Assembly (NCBI GenBank): GCA_038380435.1
Contig: JAWZYU010000017.1
Location: forward strand, 18,413,283 to 18,477,282
Source: Ryuthela nishihirai
Taxonomy: Eukaryota > Arthropoda > Arachnida > Araneae > Heptathelidae
Direction: 5' to 3'
DNA: 64,000 nt
Position numbers and translations under genes: made by a program. Below are positions 31,926 to 43,504 of this stretch, piece by piece (positions within the stretch are counted from its first letter, which is position 1; each line of letters starts with the position of its first letter). The notes beneath the pieces are model-generated. The model searched no databases. It saw nothing but the letters and a program-made list of their open reading frames with translations, and was not told where the DNA came from.

Positions 31926-32407
31926 GTAAGAGTTTATATTCAATTTTTTTTACTCGTCGAGTTAATGGTGCAAAAATGATTTATTTAATTAAAAAAGATG
32001 AGTGAAATGCAATTTTAAAGTGCAACTTTTCTCTCTATCTTTTACATAGTGAAGTATAGTGAGCATTGACGTCTAACCCTCTGACATAGTGAGAGGCATA
32101 ATTCTGTTATATGAAAGAAACTGCATGCCATGCAATATTTAGCTGGAGGGTGGTTTTCGAATATTTGAACATAGGAAATGAAAATCTCTATTTAAATTTC
32201 TTTTATATTTTTATTTATTTAAAGATCTTTATAAACTTTTAAAATTTGTTATTCAAAAATATTGTATATGTTGTAAACATTATCACTGTTTTGCAAGTGG
32301 GTGGTCAGGTCAAGTACTAGCACATAACATTTAAACATATCTCTATGAATTGTTAACAGTGTGCCTAGCTACCATTTTAAAAAAAGGGCAGTAGTGCAAT
32401 TGTCTTG

Positions 32408-32838
32408 TAAATGGTAGCTAGGTAGTCACTTGAAGGAGAGCTATGCACCAATATCCTGTGATGATGCATAGAACCGTCCATGCCAAATACCTAATGTCCA
32501 ACCCCAACTTTTGTGGTGCAAGCCACCAGTACCTTTCAGAAGAGATACTCTCTTGTGGAAAGGAACAGAAGGGGAGGGCGGCCAGATTAATGAGGCCTAT
32601 TGATCTGGACAACTATGGTTACTTTTCTTTTTTTCCAACCCTAGTGAGGAGTGGTCAACAACACAGAGTCCTGGTGCTGACCATATAAACGTACCAGCCT
32701 GATTATGGATCCTGTATTTTCTGCACTGGTGGGCTTCTGTAGAGGGAAAATCTTCCACTGTGTTTTCTGTTTGTAGGTTGACAGCCCCAAGTGAGTAGAT
32801 TCACCGGATATGTTTTATCAGCTGGTGGAATCCTGCAA
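32408..32838 (+). mobile_element. LINE 5' leader fragment
   Basis: Starts at the family 5' end (ggtagctaggtagtcact, gaaggagagctatgcacc) and runs through agtggtcaacaacacagag, tgattatggatcctg and gttgacagccccaagtgag to ttatcagctggtggaatcct, where it stops before the ORF. It shows the LINE 5' end to be near 32408 in consensus terms. Confidence 0.85.
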
Positions 32839-32927
32839 CATGATCATTGTGTCATTTGCAGTATGGGCAGCTGCACCATTTGTTGAAACCAACACTCGTT
32901 CATTCACATCCATGGTAGATGTCACAT

Positions 32928-34192
32928 CCATGGTAGATGTGAAGACCAAACTCGGTGTAGATATCGGTGTCTTCTAGATGTAGTATCAGTGTCTGTAGAA
33001 ACTCAGTATCTTGTAGATTTTCCTTAAATTCAATAAAAAAAATTAAATTTCAAAAATTTAATATGGTGCACATCCATGTGATTCACATCCATGGTGCAAT
33101 AAACAGTTGAATGAGGTCACAATAAACTTCACCAGTTACCATTGAGTCAAAAAATAAAAGCTCCATCACATGATGATGGGAAATTGCACACCAAAAACCA
33201 ATTTTCCATGCCTGTGATGATCATTCGTGAAAAGTGTGAGGATTTTCACTGCCCAATATTTGACTGTTTTGACTGTTCACATACCCATCCAAGTGAAACC
33301 AAGCCTCATCACTGAAATAAACATGGTCCAACATCTCAATTCCATTTTCATCAACAAAAGAACGAAACCAATGACAGTACCGTAAACGTTTTTCATGGTC
33401 TGGTTCTTTCAGTTCATGAATGACACCAATGCGGTAGGCATGAAATTTTAACTTCTTTGTAGCCCTGAAAACAGTAGCTGGTGACAGTCCAACCTGTGAA
33501 AATACCTTTCTGAGAGATTTTCTGGGTAAGCGTATTAAAGCTGAGATGTCATCGAGAACTTCAGCAGTTAACAATGATGAACCTGGGCTCTTTCGATCCT
33601 GTACAGACCCAGTGTCACGAAATATATCAATCAAATGAGATATTGTTGACTTGTTGGGAACTGCAGACTGAGAAAACTTCACGTTTCTCACACGTTTGTA
33701 AGATTTGTACGCATAATATCTCAACAATAAATACAAGTTCGTTTTTAGAAAACAACATAGCTGACACAACACAAAGAAATGAATGCTTACTAGTGCATGA
33801 CAAGATCATTTCAATTGCCAAAGGCTGTTAACCTTGAGTACAGTAAGGCCAACTGACTAATATTATGACATAAAATGTACATGTGCGCAAGTTCGACTCT
33901 TATATTTAGGGTTCCATCCTTTTTGAAACACCCTGTACAATGTTTCTATGAAGTACAATAAAGAAAATATGTCAGTTTTAATTTTTTATCGATAGGGCCA
34001 CATCACTTTTTTCGCATTTTAAAATTTTCAGTTTTTTAAATTTTTTTAGAAACCATATTAAATTTTTGAAATTTTATTTTTTTTTATTGAATTTAAGGAA
34101 AATCTACAAGATACCGAGTTTCTACAGACACTGATACTACATCTAGAAGACACCGATATCTACACCGAGTTTGGTCTTCACATCTACCATGG
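32928..34192. mobile_element. Foldback structure: 140-bp inverted arms around a transposon fragment
   Basis: Left arm 32928-33067 and right arm 34052-34192 are near-identical reverse complements: ccatggtagatgtgaagacc at the outer ends and accatatt at the inner ends. Between them are a truncated mariner-type element (33068-33935) and about 115 bp of AT-rich DNA. The left arm is preceded by an extra copy of cacatccatggtagatgt. Either an element with long terminal inverted repeats captured the transposon, or an inverted duplication formed after insertion. Confidence 0.75.
33090..33772 (-). pseudogene. Mariner-type transposase, N-terminal half
   Basis: Frame 33772-33221 encodes SYKRVRNVKF, VPNKSTISHLIDIFRDTGSV (helix-turn-helix), PRKSLRKVFSQVGLSPATVF (second helix-turn-helix) and HVYFSDEAWFHLDGYVNSQN, holding the first catalytic aspartate. 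After a frameshift at about 33220, KIGFWCAIS and LLFFDSMVTGEVY continue to about 33090. The second and third catalytic acids are missing because the element is cut by the left inverted arm. The right end (tgaaacaccctg then ta at 33936-33937) is a typical mariner terminus. Confidence 0.85.
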
Positions 34193-34395
34193 AAGCAAAG
34201 AAAATAAGAAAAACCTTTAGTCACAATCACAAATTTGTATATTTTCCCCTTGGGTTAAATGATTATAACTCCTTACAAAAATGTTTTGACTCAAAATATT
34301 TCAGGCAATTGGACATCTTATTTGTAGTAACGTTTATGCCAAATATCATTGAAATTTGTGATGGTGGTGAACTGGCCTAGTTGAATTCACATGGA
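34193..34395. other. CHCHD4 intron 1 sequence, nothing recognised
   Basis: Short unique-looking stretch with a 69-codon open frame and no homology that I can name. Confidence 0.3.
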
Positions 34396-34397
34396 AT

Positions 34398-35265
34398 GAC
34401 CCTATAACAAAATACATGTGTTCATTACTACTGCCATGTTCAGTCCCACACAAAAAAATCCCACATTCTTTACCCCAAACATACTCCACCCCCACCCCTT
34501 GCTATATTAGAATCCTCTGAAAACTCAATGTACATGTTTCACCAAAAATAATTCTCCTAAAACCCTAACACACCATAAAAACTTTCATTTTTACCAGTTA
34601 ATTTCTCCACATTCTAAACTTTTGCCATTTTCTTCCACTCTCACAAAAAAACACGTACTACATCACACTAAATACAAAAGAAAAATGTATAATAACTGGT
34701 TCTCACCACTCTCCCTTCACCTTCAAATACCCCTACCCCTCATGTCAAGGAACTAAAGAAAAACATCCCCACACACATAGCCACAAAAATGCTACTGAAC
34801 TCCCACTTCCAAAGGACATGGCCGTAACACTACAAAACAGTTGACTAATACTTTCAACAACAGCCATCCTATATTAAATAATTTTAATTCCTAAATATCT
34901 TAATAAATTATTATTTACCATATTTTAACCAAATTAAAAAAAAATAGGAAGATATTAATTATCCCTATTCTGCCTATCATTAAAAATCCTTCATTAAATA
35001 TATATTATGTATATCGACACCTGTGACCACATCGACATGTTATCCCAAGGAGTTATCCAGCAAGAATAATGACAAAAAGCTAACATAACATCACGTTTAC
35101 GTCAAATCACACATGTGACACCTACTCAAAAGAAACAAATCATAGAACCAAAGGCCATCAACAATCCACGGTTACATTTCTACGTCATACTTTACTCTTC
35201 GATGTCATACGTTTCTTGAGCAGTGCCATCTGTTAGCTGAGGACCATGAACAATACACTGACCAA
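34398..35265. mobile_element. Third copy of the unfamiliar terminal-repeat family, partial
   Basis: Same orientation and order as 22500-23340: acatgtgttcattactactg, tactccaccccc, ctaaaaccctaacac, caaaagaaacaaatcatag, ttctacgtcatactttac and tttcttgagcagtgccatctg, ending gctgaggaccatgaacaata. It shows the family is dispersed at more than one locus. Confidence 0.75.
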
Positions 35266-35319
35266 AAAAAAAACTCAAGCAGTGCTTGTCATATTTACCG
35301 AGCTACCGTTTAGTGTATG

Positions 35320-35572
35320 TAAATACTAGGCATACATTGGAAGGAGAGCTGTGTATCTATTCCCTGTAATGCACAAAATTAGCCATTCATAACACCTAGT
35401 CTGACTATGCCTTCTCGTGGTGCTGGCTGTTAATACTTTTCAGAAGAGAGATTCTTTTCTGAAAGGCAAGGGGAGGGCTGTCAGATCAGTGCAGTCTACT
35501 GATCTGGACTATTATGTCCACATTCTCTTTTTTTCTCCCACCCTACTTAGGAGTGGTCAACTTTAGAGGGTC
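35320..35572 (+). mobile_element. Old LINE copy, part 1 (5' leader)
   Basis: gaaggagagctgtgtatct, ccttctcgtggtgctgg, gtctactgatctggac and gaggagtggtcaac-like tagaggagt blocks of the LINE leader. It stops at 35572 where LINE D begins, and its continuation is found at 39107. The short piece actcaagcagtgcttgtc at 35272 may be a SINE2 scrap. Confidence 0.75.
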
Positions 35573-38500
35573 ATCATCATCATCATCATCCTCAAGCAGC
35601 CATGGGCTACGGAGGTCCAACCAGACCGTGCAATTTAGTTCTCCAAGCAAGTCTATCCTGAGCTACATCTACTGCTTCTGGCCACTGCACACCAATTCTA
35701 ACAAGGTCCTGTTTGACATTGTCTGCCCACCACATCCTAGGTCTCCCCTTCTTTCTGAGGCCTTTAGGCACATTGTTCATAACCCTATTCGCCAATCTAT
35801 AACTATTCATACGGGCAACATGGCCAAACCAACGGAGTCTCTCTCTGCACAATATGCTGCTTAAAGGAGGTTGCAAACTCCTTTGCCTAATCTCATCATT
35901 AGTTACAAAGTTGAACCACCTAATGCCCAAGATACTGCGTAAGCATCTGGAATCAAAAGCATCTAGTTTCCTGTTATCTTGTTTACAAAGTGTCCAAGTT
36001 TCACTACCATAACTAACCCTAGAAAGAACCAAACTATTATACAGTCTAATTTTGTCTTTAGGTGTATACGCCTATTTCTCCACACTCTCCATAGGTTCTT
36101 AAGAGTCCTGGCAGCAATCCCTATTCGTCTGTTAATCTCATGCCGCACATCACCATTATCTGCTACATAGCTCCCAAGATAATTAAACTGTGACACCTGC
36201 TCAAGACTGCAACCATTCAGATTAACTGAATCACAGCCTGCCTGACCAATTTTCATCACTTTAGTTTTCTCTCTGTTTATAACCAAACCTACTCTACTAC
36301 CAGTCTCATCAACAGCTCGAATGAAAGAGTTCATCTCATCAACATCATTTGCCAAAAGGGCTAAATCATCAGCATAATCTAAATCAGAAATTTTCGTATC
36401 TCCAGCCCATTTAAGGCCAAAATCTTTCCCTTGAAGTGAATTTCGCATAACATAATCAATAGCCAAGCTAAAGAGAAAAGGAGACAAAATGCACCCTTGT
36501 CGAACACCAGAAGTAATGCTAAACCAATTACTACAAGCCTTACCAACTCTCACACACGACTCAGTGTTATTATAGAGAGCTTTCATAATGTTAACTAACT
36601 TGTCTGGTATACCATATGATCTCACAATCAACCACAAATTATGACGATCAACAGAGTCGAAAGCCTTTTTGAAATCAACAAAGCTAGCAACCAAAGGTTT
36701 CTGAAACTCTAAACATTTCTCAAGAATCTGCCTAAGTGAAAATATCTGATCCACACATCCCCTACCACTTCTGAATCCACATTGCTCATCACAAAATTGA
36801 CTGTCAACCGGATTCTTAATTCTATTAAGCACAATCATAGAAAGAACTTTACCTGGAACAGAGAGTAGGCTGATACCCCTATAGTTATCACAAGAACTGC
36901 GATCACCTTTTTTGAAAATAGGGATAACAATAGCTCTGGTAAAATCCTTAGGAACCATGCCTTTATCATAAAAGATATTCAGAATTTCAGTCATCCAAGT
37001 GGTACCCGAAACATTCCCAGCTCTAAGCATTTCCGTAGTAATTTCATCTACCCCTGGGGATTTATGAAGTTTAAGTTTAGAACAGCCAAAATAACTTCAG
37101 ATTGTGTTATAGGGCCAACATTAAAGCCACCAATGCATCTATCATCATTGCAAACAATGGGAGTAGAACTAACTACATTGTTTAGAACATCACTGAAATG
37201 CTCAGCCCACCTAGCCATGACAGAATCATCCCCTTCTATAACCTTACCTTGTTTATCCTTCAATCCTTGTATGCCTGTCCGTTTTCTACCACACAAAACA
37301 TTAACTATCTGGTACAGCTCTCTGCTGTTGTGTTGTCTAACTGCTTCCTCGGCTTTGTCAGCCAAACCATCAAGCCAAAGATTCTTATCCTTTACAAGTT
37401 TATTAAGGTCTCTGTAATGCTTTCTATTAGGACTAGTAGGGTATTGATTAAGGGCATTCCTGCAGTTCTTTCTTTCTGAAATAAGCTCAAGTGCCTTATC
37501 ACTCAGATAATTTTGCCTCTTCTGCCCCTTTTTTCCTAAAAGAGTACTGTTAGTGTCCAAAAAAGCCTGTTTAAAATGATCCCATTCTTCCTCAACTTCA
37601 GTAGTAAGCAAACCATGACTGTCATAATGACTAAGTAACCTATCATGGTAAGCTTTGGCTATAACTGGATCTTTCAGAGCTTCAGTATTAAAAGTAAAAT
37701 TTTTAACCCTAGCATAACACTTTTTAAGTTTAAGTTGCAAGACACTTTTAACAAGGTAATGGTCAGATCAAATTTCAGCTCCCCTATATGCCCTGGTATT
37801 CCTAACAGAACTAGCCCATTTGCTGTTAATTAATATGTAATCAATCGTATTCTTATGCAGCCCATCAGGTGAAACCCATGTGTACTTATGTATGTCGCGG
37901 TGTTTGTAATAAGTGTTAGTTATTCTGAATCCATTGAGTTTACTTACCTGTAGGAGACGTTGCCCATTGCCATTGCAGCTACCAATACCAAAAGGGCCTA
38001 TTACTCCTCCCCAAAGGTCAGAGTCAGTACCAACTTTGGCATTGAAGTCACCAAGAACAAGGGTAATATCTCCTTTCTTGACAGAATTCAAAATATCCTG
38101 AAGTTGTTCATAAAACCTATCCTTCTCATCCTCATCGGCATCCTCAGTGGGGGCATAACAGCAGATAACATTCAAGTCTTTAACGCTTGTCTGAAATTTT
38201 GCTCTAAGAAACCTTTCATTAATGCACTCATATCCTAGAAGAGCATCGCTAGCGTGTCTGCTGAGAAGCAGACCCATGCCTTGGTGATGCTTATTGTCAT
38301 TCCTCCCTGAAGAGAGAAATTTAAGATTATTTTTAAGAATCTGACCTTTATCTGTCCATCTGGTCTCTTGCAAGCTGAGAATATCTAAATTACAACGGTG
38401 GAATTCTTGTGTGAGGACATCAAGAGAAAAAGCTCTATGCAGAGTCCTCACATTCAAACTACCTATGGAGAGAAAATGGTTAGTGGGATGCTTAAAGAAA

Positions 38501-39106
38501 CTATGTTTATTGAGAGAGGGAATGCCGACAATATCAAACAGCCCCGTAATCGCAGACATGGGGCAAAGACCCGTTCCCCCACTACTAAAGGCTGAAGCCA
38601 TCTACACTGGAAGACTTCCTCCAATGTAGAATTTGACGATGCCAATAGAAGAAAAGTGTTTAGGTGCCTGCGATGACTTCTGCTCAGGATTATCCACCAG
38701 CTGATAAACATATCCTGTGAATCTATTCACTTGGGGCTGTCAACCCACAAACAAACAGAAAACACTGCGGAAGATTTTCCCTCCACAGAAGCCCACCAGT
38801 GCAGCAAAATCAGGATCCATAATCAAGCTCAGAGCCATATATCTGTCCAGTCCAGTAGGTTTATATGGTCAGCACCAGGACCCTGTGTGGTTGACCACTC
38901 CTCAGCAGGGTAGAAAAGAAAGAAAAGTAGCCATAGTTGTCCAGATCAGTAGGCCACACTAATCTGGCAGCCCTCCCCTTCCATTCACTTCCACAAGAGA
39001 GTATCTCTTTTGAAAGTTACTAACGGTCCGCACCACGAGAAGGCGGGGTCGGACATTAGGTGCTAGGCCTGGCCGGTTCTATGCATCATCACAGGGGATT
39101 GGTACT
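35573..39106 (-). mobile_element. LINE copy D, full length (~3.5 kb)
   Basis: Complete from the GAT-repeat tail (atcatcatcatcatc on the plus strand at about 35573-35590) to the 5' leader end at about 39106. It is inserted in minus orientation into an older plus-strand copy of the same family (35320-35572 continuing at 39107). This is the best copy for deriving a consensus. Confidence 0.92.
35607..38601 (-). pseudogene. LINE D endonuclease/reverse transcriptase
   Basis: About 1000 codons from MASAFSSGGTGLCPMS to GLVGPP stop. Endonuclease runs at 38601-37768 and the linker and RT start at 37740-37048. Fingers and palm are at 37030-35963 (SFVDFKKAFDSVD, GVRQGCILSPFLF, DYADDLALL) and the C-terminus at 36032-35607 (RLRWFGHVARM). 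Only three lesions: a nonsense change near 37766 (the glycine codon of IGSDHYL became TGA), a one-base deletion near 37080 and a one-base deletion near 36050. It must have been active until recently on an evolutionary scale. Confidence 0.92.
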
Positions 39107-40081
39107 GATCATTTATGCTGATTGGAATATGTAATGGCTTTGAGTATGATTATGGATTCTGAACTCGTCGCACTGGTGGACTTCTTTTGAATGAAAATCT
39201 ACAGCCTCAAATGAACAGCTGCACAGATACCTTATATCAGCTAGTGGATAATGCTGATCAAAGGCCACTGAAGATACCTGACCCTTGCTTCTATGGGCTT
39301 TGTCAAACTTGTACTGGAAGAAATTCCCACCAGCAGGTAAATCTTTACCATTGGGGGACAGATATTTGCCCATGCCTGCAATTAGGGGGCTGTTTCATAT
39401 TCTTGGCTCTTGCAATAAACATTGTTTCTCTAAAAATTCCACTAATCATATTATTTCCACAAATATGTGGACCCTTCATAGAGAATATTCTCTTGATGTT
39501 CTCACACAGGAATTCCACCATTTTAACCTAGATATTGTAGGCTTGCAAGAGATAAGATGGAAATACAGATGTAACTAGACTAGAATGGATATGTCAGATA
39601 CATAAGAATAATTTTAGATATCTCTTTTTCGAGAGGGAACACTGAAAGCATCTTCAAGTTGTTGATCTCTTTCTCAAGATACACTATTGATGCTCTTCTA
39701 CGATGACTGCATTGATGAAAGGTTTCTTACATCTAAATTTTAAATTAGAATTAAAGACTATTGGTTGCTTTATCATCATATTGGTTACCAATAGCACTGA
39801 TCAGAATGAGAAAGACAGGTTTTATGGACAACTTCAGGATATTTTGAATTCTTCCGAAAAAGGAGATATTAACCTCTTTTTCGGTGATTTCAATGCTAAA
39901 GTTAATATTGACTCTTTCCTTTCATCAGGGGTAAAGGGCATTTTGGCATTGGTAGTTGCAATAGGAACATCTACAGGCAAGGAAACTTAATGGTTTGAGA
40001 ATAACTAACACTATAAATACCAGGACACTTATAAATACCCATGGGTTTCACCTGATAGGTTGCATAAGTAATTATCAAATA
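39107..40081 (+). mobile_element. Old LINE copy, part 2 (leader and endonuclease)
   Basis: Continues the copy broken at 35572: tgattatggattctgaactc, gtggataatgctgatc, then endonuclease remains (VGLQEIRWKY, NEKDRFYGQLQDILNS, FFGDFNAKV). Highly diverged, with many indels and stops. It is interrupted at 40082 by a Tc1 element and resumes at 41303-41378 (tatattagctgttaaatgag to gagctgaaattgg). Confidence 0.8.
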
Positions 40082-40083
40082 TA

Positions 40084-41301
40084 GGGATTTATCAAAATAA
40101 TTGAAACACCAACGGTAACTGGAGTACACGCAATGCACCATATTCATATCACAGGATATCATCATCCACAATGTGAGGTATATATATATAAAGGGGAGAA
40201 GTATGATGTCGGCTATCATGTAGCAGTGGTACAGGTGAAACAGCTGTTGTGGTGTAATTGTTAACAATGTGAGATCTCAGTGACCTCCAAAAAAAAAAAA
40301 GCACCATCATTGGTAGATGTCTTGCAGGAGCTTCAGTAACCAGAATGACGGAAATAGTAGGTATAACATGAGGAACTGTATTGAAGATTATGACTACCTA
40401 TCAAAAAGGACAGGATGTTGCCTCCAAACGTGCAAATTGTGCTAGCAATGATTTTGCAATGGAAGCACAAGACCACAGCACCACAAATAGCAGCAGAGTT
40501 TGTCACCAGTCAGAATGATCTTGTTTCTGTCATAACAGTTTGTTGGGAACTTCATGCCAGTATTTATGGCTGTACTGCAATCCACAAACCTCTTGTTACC
40601 AGCATCAATGCAACAAATTGTATAAGGTGGTGCAAAGCACATAAAAACTGGGATGCTGACTGGACACTGACAATGTGTCATCTGGTCTGATGTATCATGT
40701 TACACATTGTTTCCCACCACTGGTAGAGTGTACGTCTGGCAAAAACTTGCAGAATCATACCACCCTGACTGGAGGAGGGGACTCCTGCAAGGAGGTGGAT
40801 CCCTGATGTGGGATGCCATATCATGGCTTCCTTAGAGCCATTAGTTATTCTACAAGGTCTTGTCACATCTGCAACATACGAATCCATTCTCAGGGACCAC
40901 CTGCACCCAGTGTTGTGGGCATTGTTCCCTAATTACCGTCCCTGGTTTCAAGCAGATAATGGACCCTTGCATTGTGTGAAACGTGTCAAGTTGCGGTTTC
41001 CAGAGCATGAGGATGAGGTACCGCAGCTACCCTAGCCACCTCAATATTATTGAACATTTGTGGGAATATCTGGAGGACAAGGTCAGATCACACTTTCTAC
41101 ATCCAGCATCACTGGCACAGTTGTACCATATTTTACAATAAGAAACTCCCACATTCCATTATCATATATATGTGCATGACTTGTATAAGTCTATTTCACG
41201 TCAAATTGCATCTGTTCTGAATGCCCGAAGTGGGCCTACAGCTTATTAATAAAATGTTCTCTACAAACAGTATGTGTTTCCATTATTTTGATAAACCCCT
41301 G
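40084..41301 (+). mobile_element. Tc1-like transposon (inactive)
   Basis: About 1.2 kb with inverted termini: gggatttatcaaaataattg then aaacacc at the left, and gtttccattattttgataaa then cccctgta at the right. TA flanks lie on both sides, within the LINE sequence. A transposase relic fills the interior. Confidence 0.88.
40415..41120 (+). pseudogene. Tc1-like transposase relic (DD34E type)
   Basis: Pieces in order: TAPQIAAEFVTS, RWCKAHKNWDADW, VIWSDVSCYTLFP (first aspartate), GRVYVWQKLAESYHPDW, WFQADNGPLH (second aspartate), and then LNIIEHLWEYLEDKV with the final glutamate. Frameshifts at about 40680, 40810 and 41035 and stops make it non-coding. Confidence 0.85.
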
Positions 41302-41592
41302 TATATATTAGCTGTTAAATGAGCTAATTCTGTCAGGGAATACAAGGTCGTATAAGGAGCTGAAATTGGTTATGACGATTGGTACATGAGGCCCTGGACC
41401 TGGCTACCAACTCCAACTGGTTCATTGTTAATCAACAGACATGGATTCAGATAGACAAGGTCCCAATGGGATCACCCCTGTTGGGACTCGTGGCAGATGT
41501 CGTAATGCGACATGTTGAAAACACGGCATTAGAAATAGCTAAGTTTAAACTCTCTTTATATTAAAAATTAAAAACTTAATGACTATTCAAGC

Positions 41593-41833
41593 TGTTTTAT
41601 TATTGTTTTAGTAAATCAAAATAGCATTTCGATCGGTGAATACAGGATAGTTGGGATGTTAGTCACTTCTTGTAGAAACGTATGAAGTAAGTCCTTTCCT
41701 GTTGCACGGATCACACAATGATATTTAGACCATATATACTTCATATGTTTCTACAAGAAGTGACTATGACATCCCTACTCTCCTGTATTCACTGATCGAA
41801 ATGCTACTTTGATTACTAAAACAATAATAAATA
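41593..41833. repeat. Hairpin (MITE-like) element
   Basis: Arms 41593-41688 and 41738-41833 are about 96-bp reverse complements with roughly 90% identity by eye (tgttttattattgttttag outermost, acttcttgtagaaac-tatg innermost), with a loop of about 50 bp. It lies inside the Penelope relic. Confidence 0.85.
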
Positions 41834-41902
41834 GTGATTAAGTTTTTGATTTAACTCAGCTGTGTTAAATCTGTTATACCCTCTTTATATATTTATTAAT
41901 AT

Positions 41903-41997
41903 ACCCCCTCAAGCAGCTGCTTGCCACAGAGGTCTGACAGGAGCCTGCCAGTTTATATGCCACAGTAGAAGGTCTGAGAGGATGGCAGGACCTCTAC
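41903..41997 (-). repeat. SINE2 3' fragment
   Basis: Minus-strand 3' half: ccctcaagcagctgcttgcc, cagaggtctgacaggagcc and ctgagaggatggcaggacct. The head is absent (5' truncated). Confidence 0.8.
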
Positions 41998-42870
41998 ATA
42001 CTCTTTATATATTTGTTATATAGCTTATTTTTTTGGGATCACCCTATAGATAAATTGCAAACTTTAATAGATATACTTAATAGTATTTTACCTACTTAAC
42101 AGTTTGCATATGAACCAGAAAGCAATGATGAATTACCATATTTTGTTATATTAAGAAGAAAAGACCAAAATGTGAAATAGAGGTATATCGAAAACCTACG
42201 CTTATTCCAAATATAATAGATTTTGCATCAGCACATCCAATGAAGTATAAAAAAATCTGCAATCACCCCTTATTTTTTAAGAGCATTTAAATATATTTCT
42301 AAAAAAAAAATGAATTGCAGAAAGAATTAAATTCAATTTATAAAATTTCTAGAGAAAAGAAACTGGTTACTCAGAAAATATTGGAAAAAACTTTCAAATA
42401 CAAAAGTTAGCAAGACAACCTAATTGTAATCCCCACAAAATAAAATCTAAATATGCACACAGTTTCCCTCACATACCAAGAGTATCTAAGACATTAAGTA
42501 ACATTAAAAAAAAACATTATATTACTACCACCATAAATAAAAGTATCAAGAAAATAGTAATAATCGATAGTGATAAACTTCCCCTAACGGGGAGTGTATA
42601 ATATTAACCTACCTGACCCACACAATAAATTACAAGGTAGAAATAATTATACTAGGAAAACGTATCGTACATACGAGCAACATATTTCCGAACATTTAAA
42701 TGACATTAAAATTGGAAAACCTAATACAGACAATAATTGATAATAAACTTAAAATAATCTAGTATATACATCCCTTAAAGCACTGCAAACAAAATTCCAA
42801 TTACAATATGCAGAAACCATTTTAATTAATTTACATAAGGAGTTGCTCTGCAACATGGAAATTCCACCCC

Positions 42871-43504
42871 TTCCACCGGCGTGGAACTTCCTGTTTCACA
42901 AACCGCCAGTCACCCCAGCTGCACGAGCAGCTGTTAATGTAACTGGAGACTTATACAAACTTAAAACCACCGTCTTAGTAGATGTAGCCGTGAGATGGAG
43001 GGTGGCAAAATGTCACAGGACGGATCTTAAAATTGTTACATTCTTTAATGTCCAGTTGAGTTAATTATGTTCAAAACTTTAGATTCTTTAGATTGGTGTC
43101 ATGATAATTTATCAGCACATGACAGTACCAGTGCTTAGTAGGAAGATATGATTGCCAGTAGTAAATACCATCTGGCATCTATGTCCAATCAACAACACGT
43201 GCACTGTAAAGCGGAAACAGAACTGATAACCTCACCTTACAGCTGTCACCTGTGCCAGCCAAGAACTCAAGGGACTGGTAAACCATTCTCTCTAAGCAAC
43301 TTTTTAATGAGAAAAAGACTTTTTTTCGCAAATACTATCCAAGCAGAAAGTATCTGTCATAAGAAAATTGCACTGTAAAGCAATTTAACTGTATACATCA
43401 ATGAGCACTACTATCCGATCTTGAGACTAATTATTTAATTCTACACACAACAACAATTGTGTATTATTAAATTTTTAGTATTAAAGCTGTGATTGTAATT
43501 ATTT
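42871..43504. other. CHCHD4 intron 1 sequence, nothing recognised
   Basis: Open frames at 42843-43064 and 43148-43378 are unrecognised. The first could overlap the 3' end of the Penelope relic. Confidence 0.3.

Larger units (their letters stand above)
41379..42870 (+). pseudogene. Penelope-like element relic (RT and GIY-YIG endonuclease)
   Basis: QQTWIQIDKVPMGSPLLGLVADVVM at 41430-41510 follows the Penelope reverse-transcriptase pattern Y-Q--G--MGSP-SP--A---M. EVYRKPTLIPNI and SAHPMKYKKI at about 42175-42250 match the VYRKPT...HP...K block. KLPLTGS, then NNYTRKTYRTYEQHISEHL at about 42640-42700, matches the GIY-YIG-type C-terminal nuclease. Many stops. A 240-bp hairpin (41593-41833) and a SINE2 piece (41903-41997) are inserted in it. 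It replaces or interrupts the old LINE copy. Confidence 0.8.
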
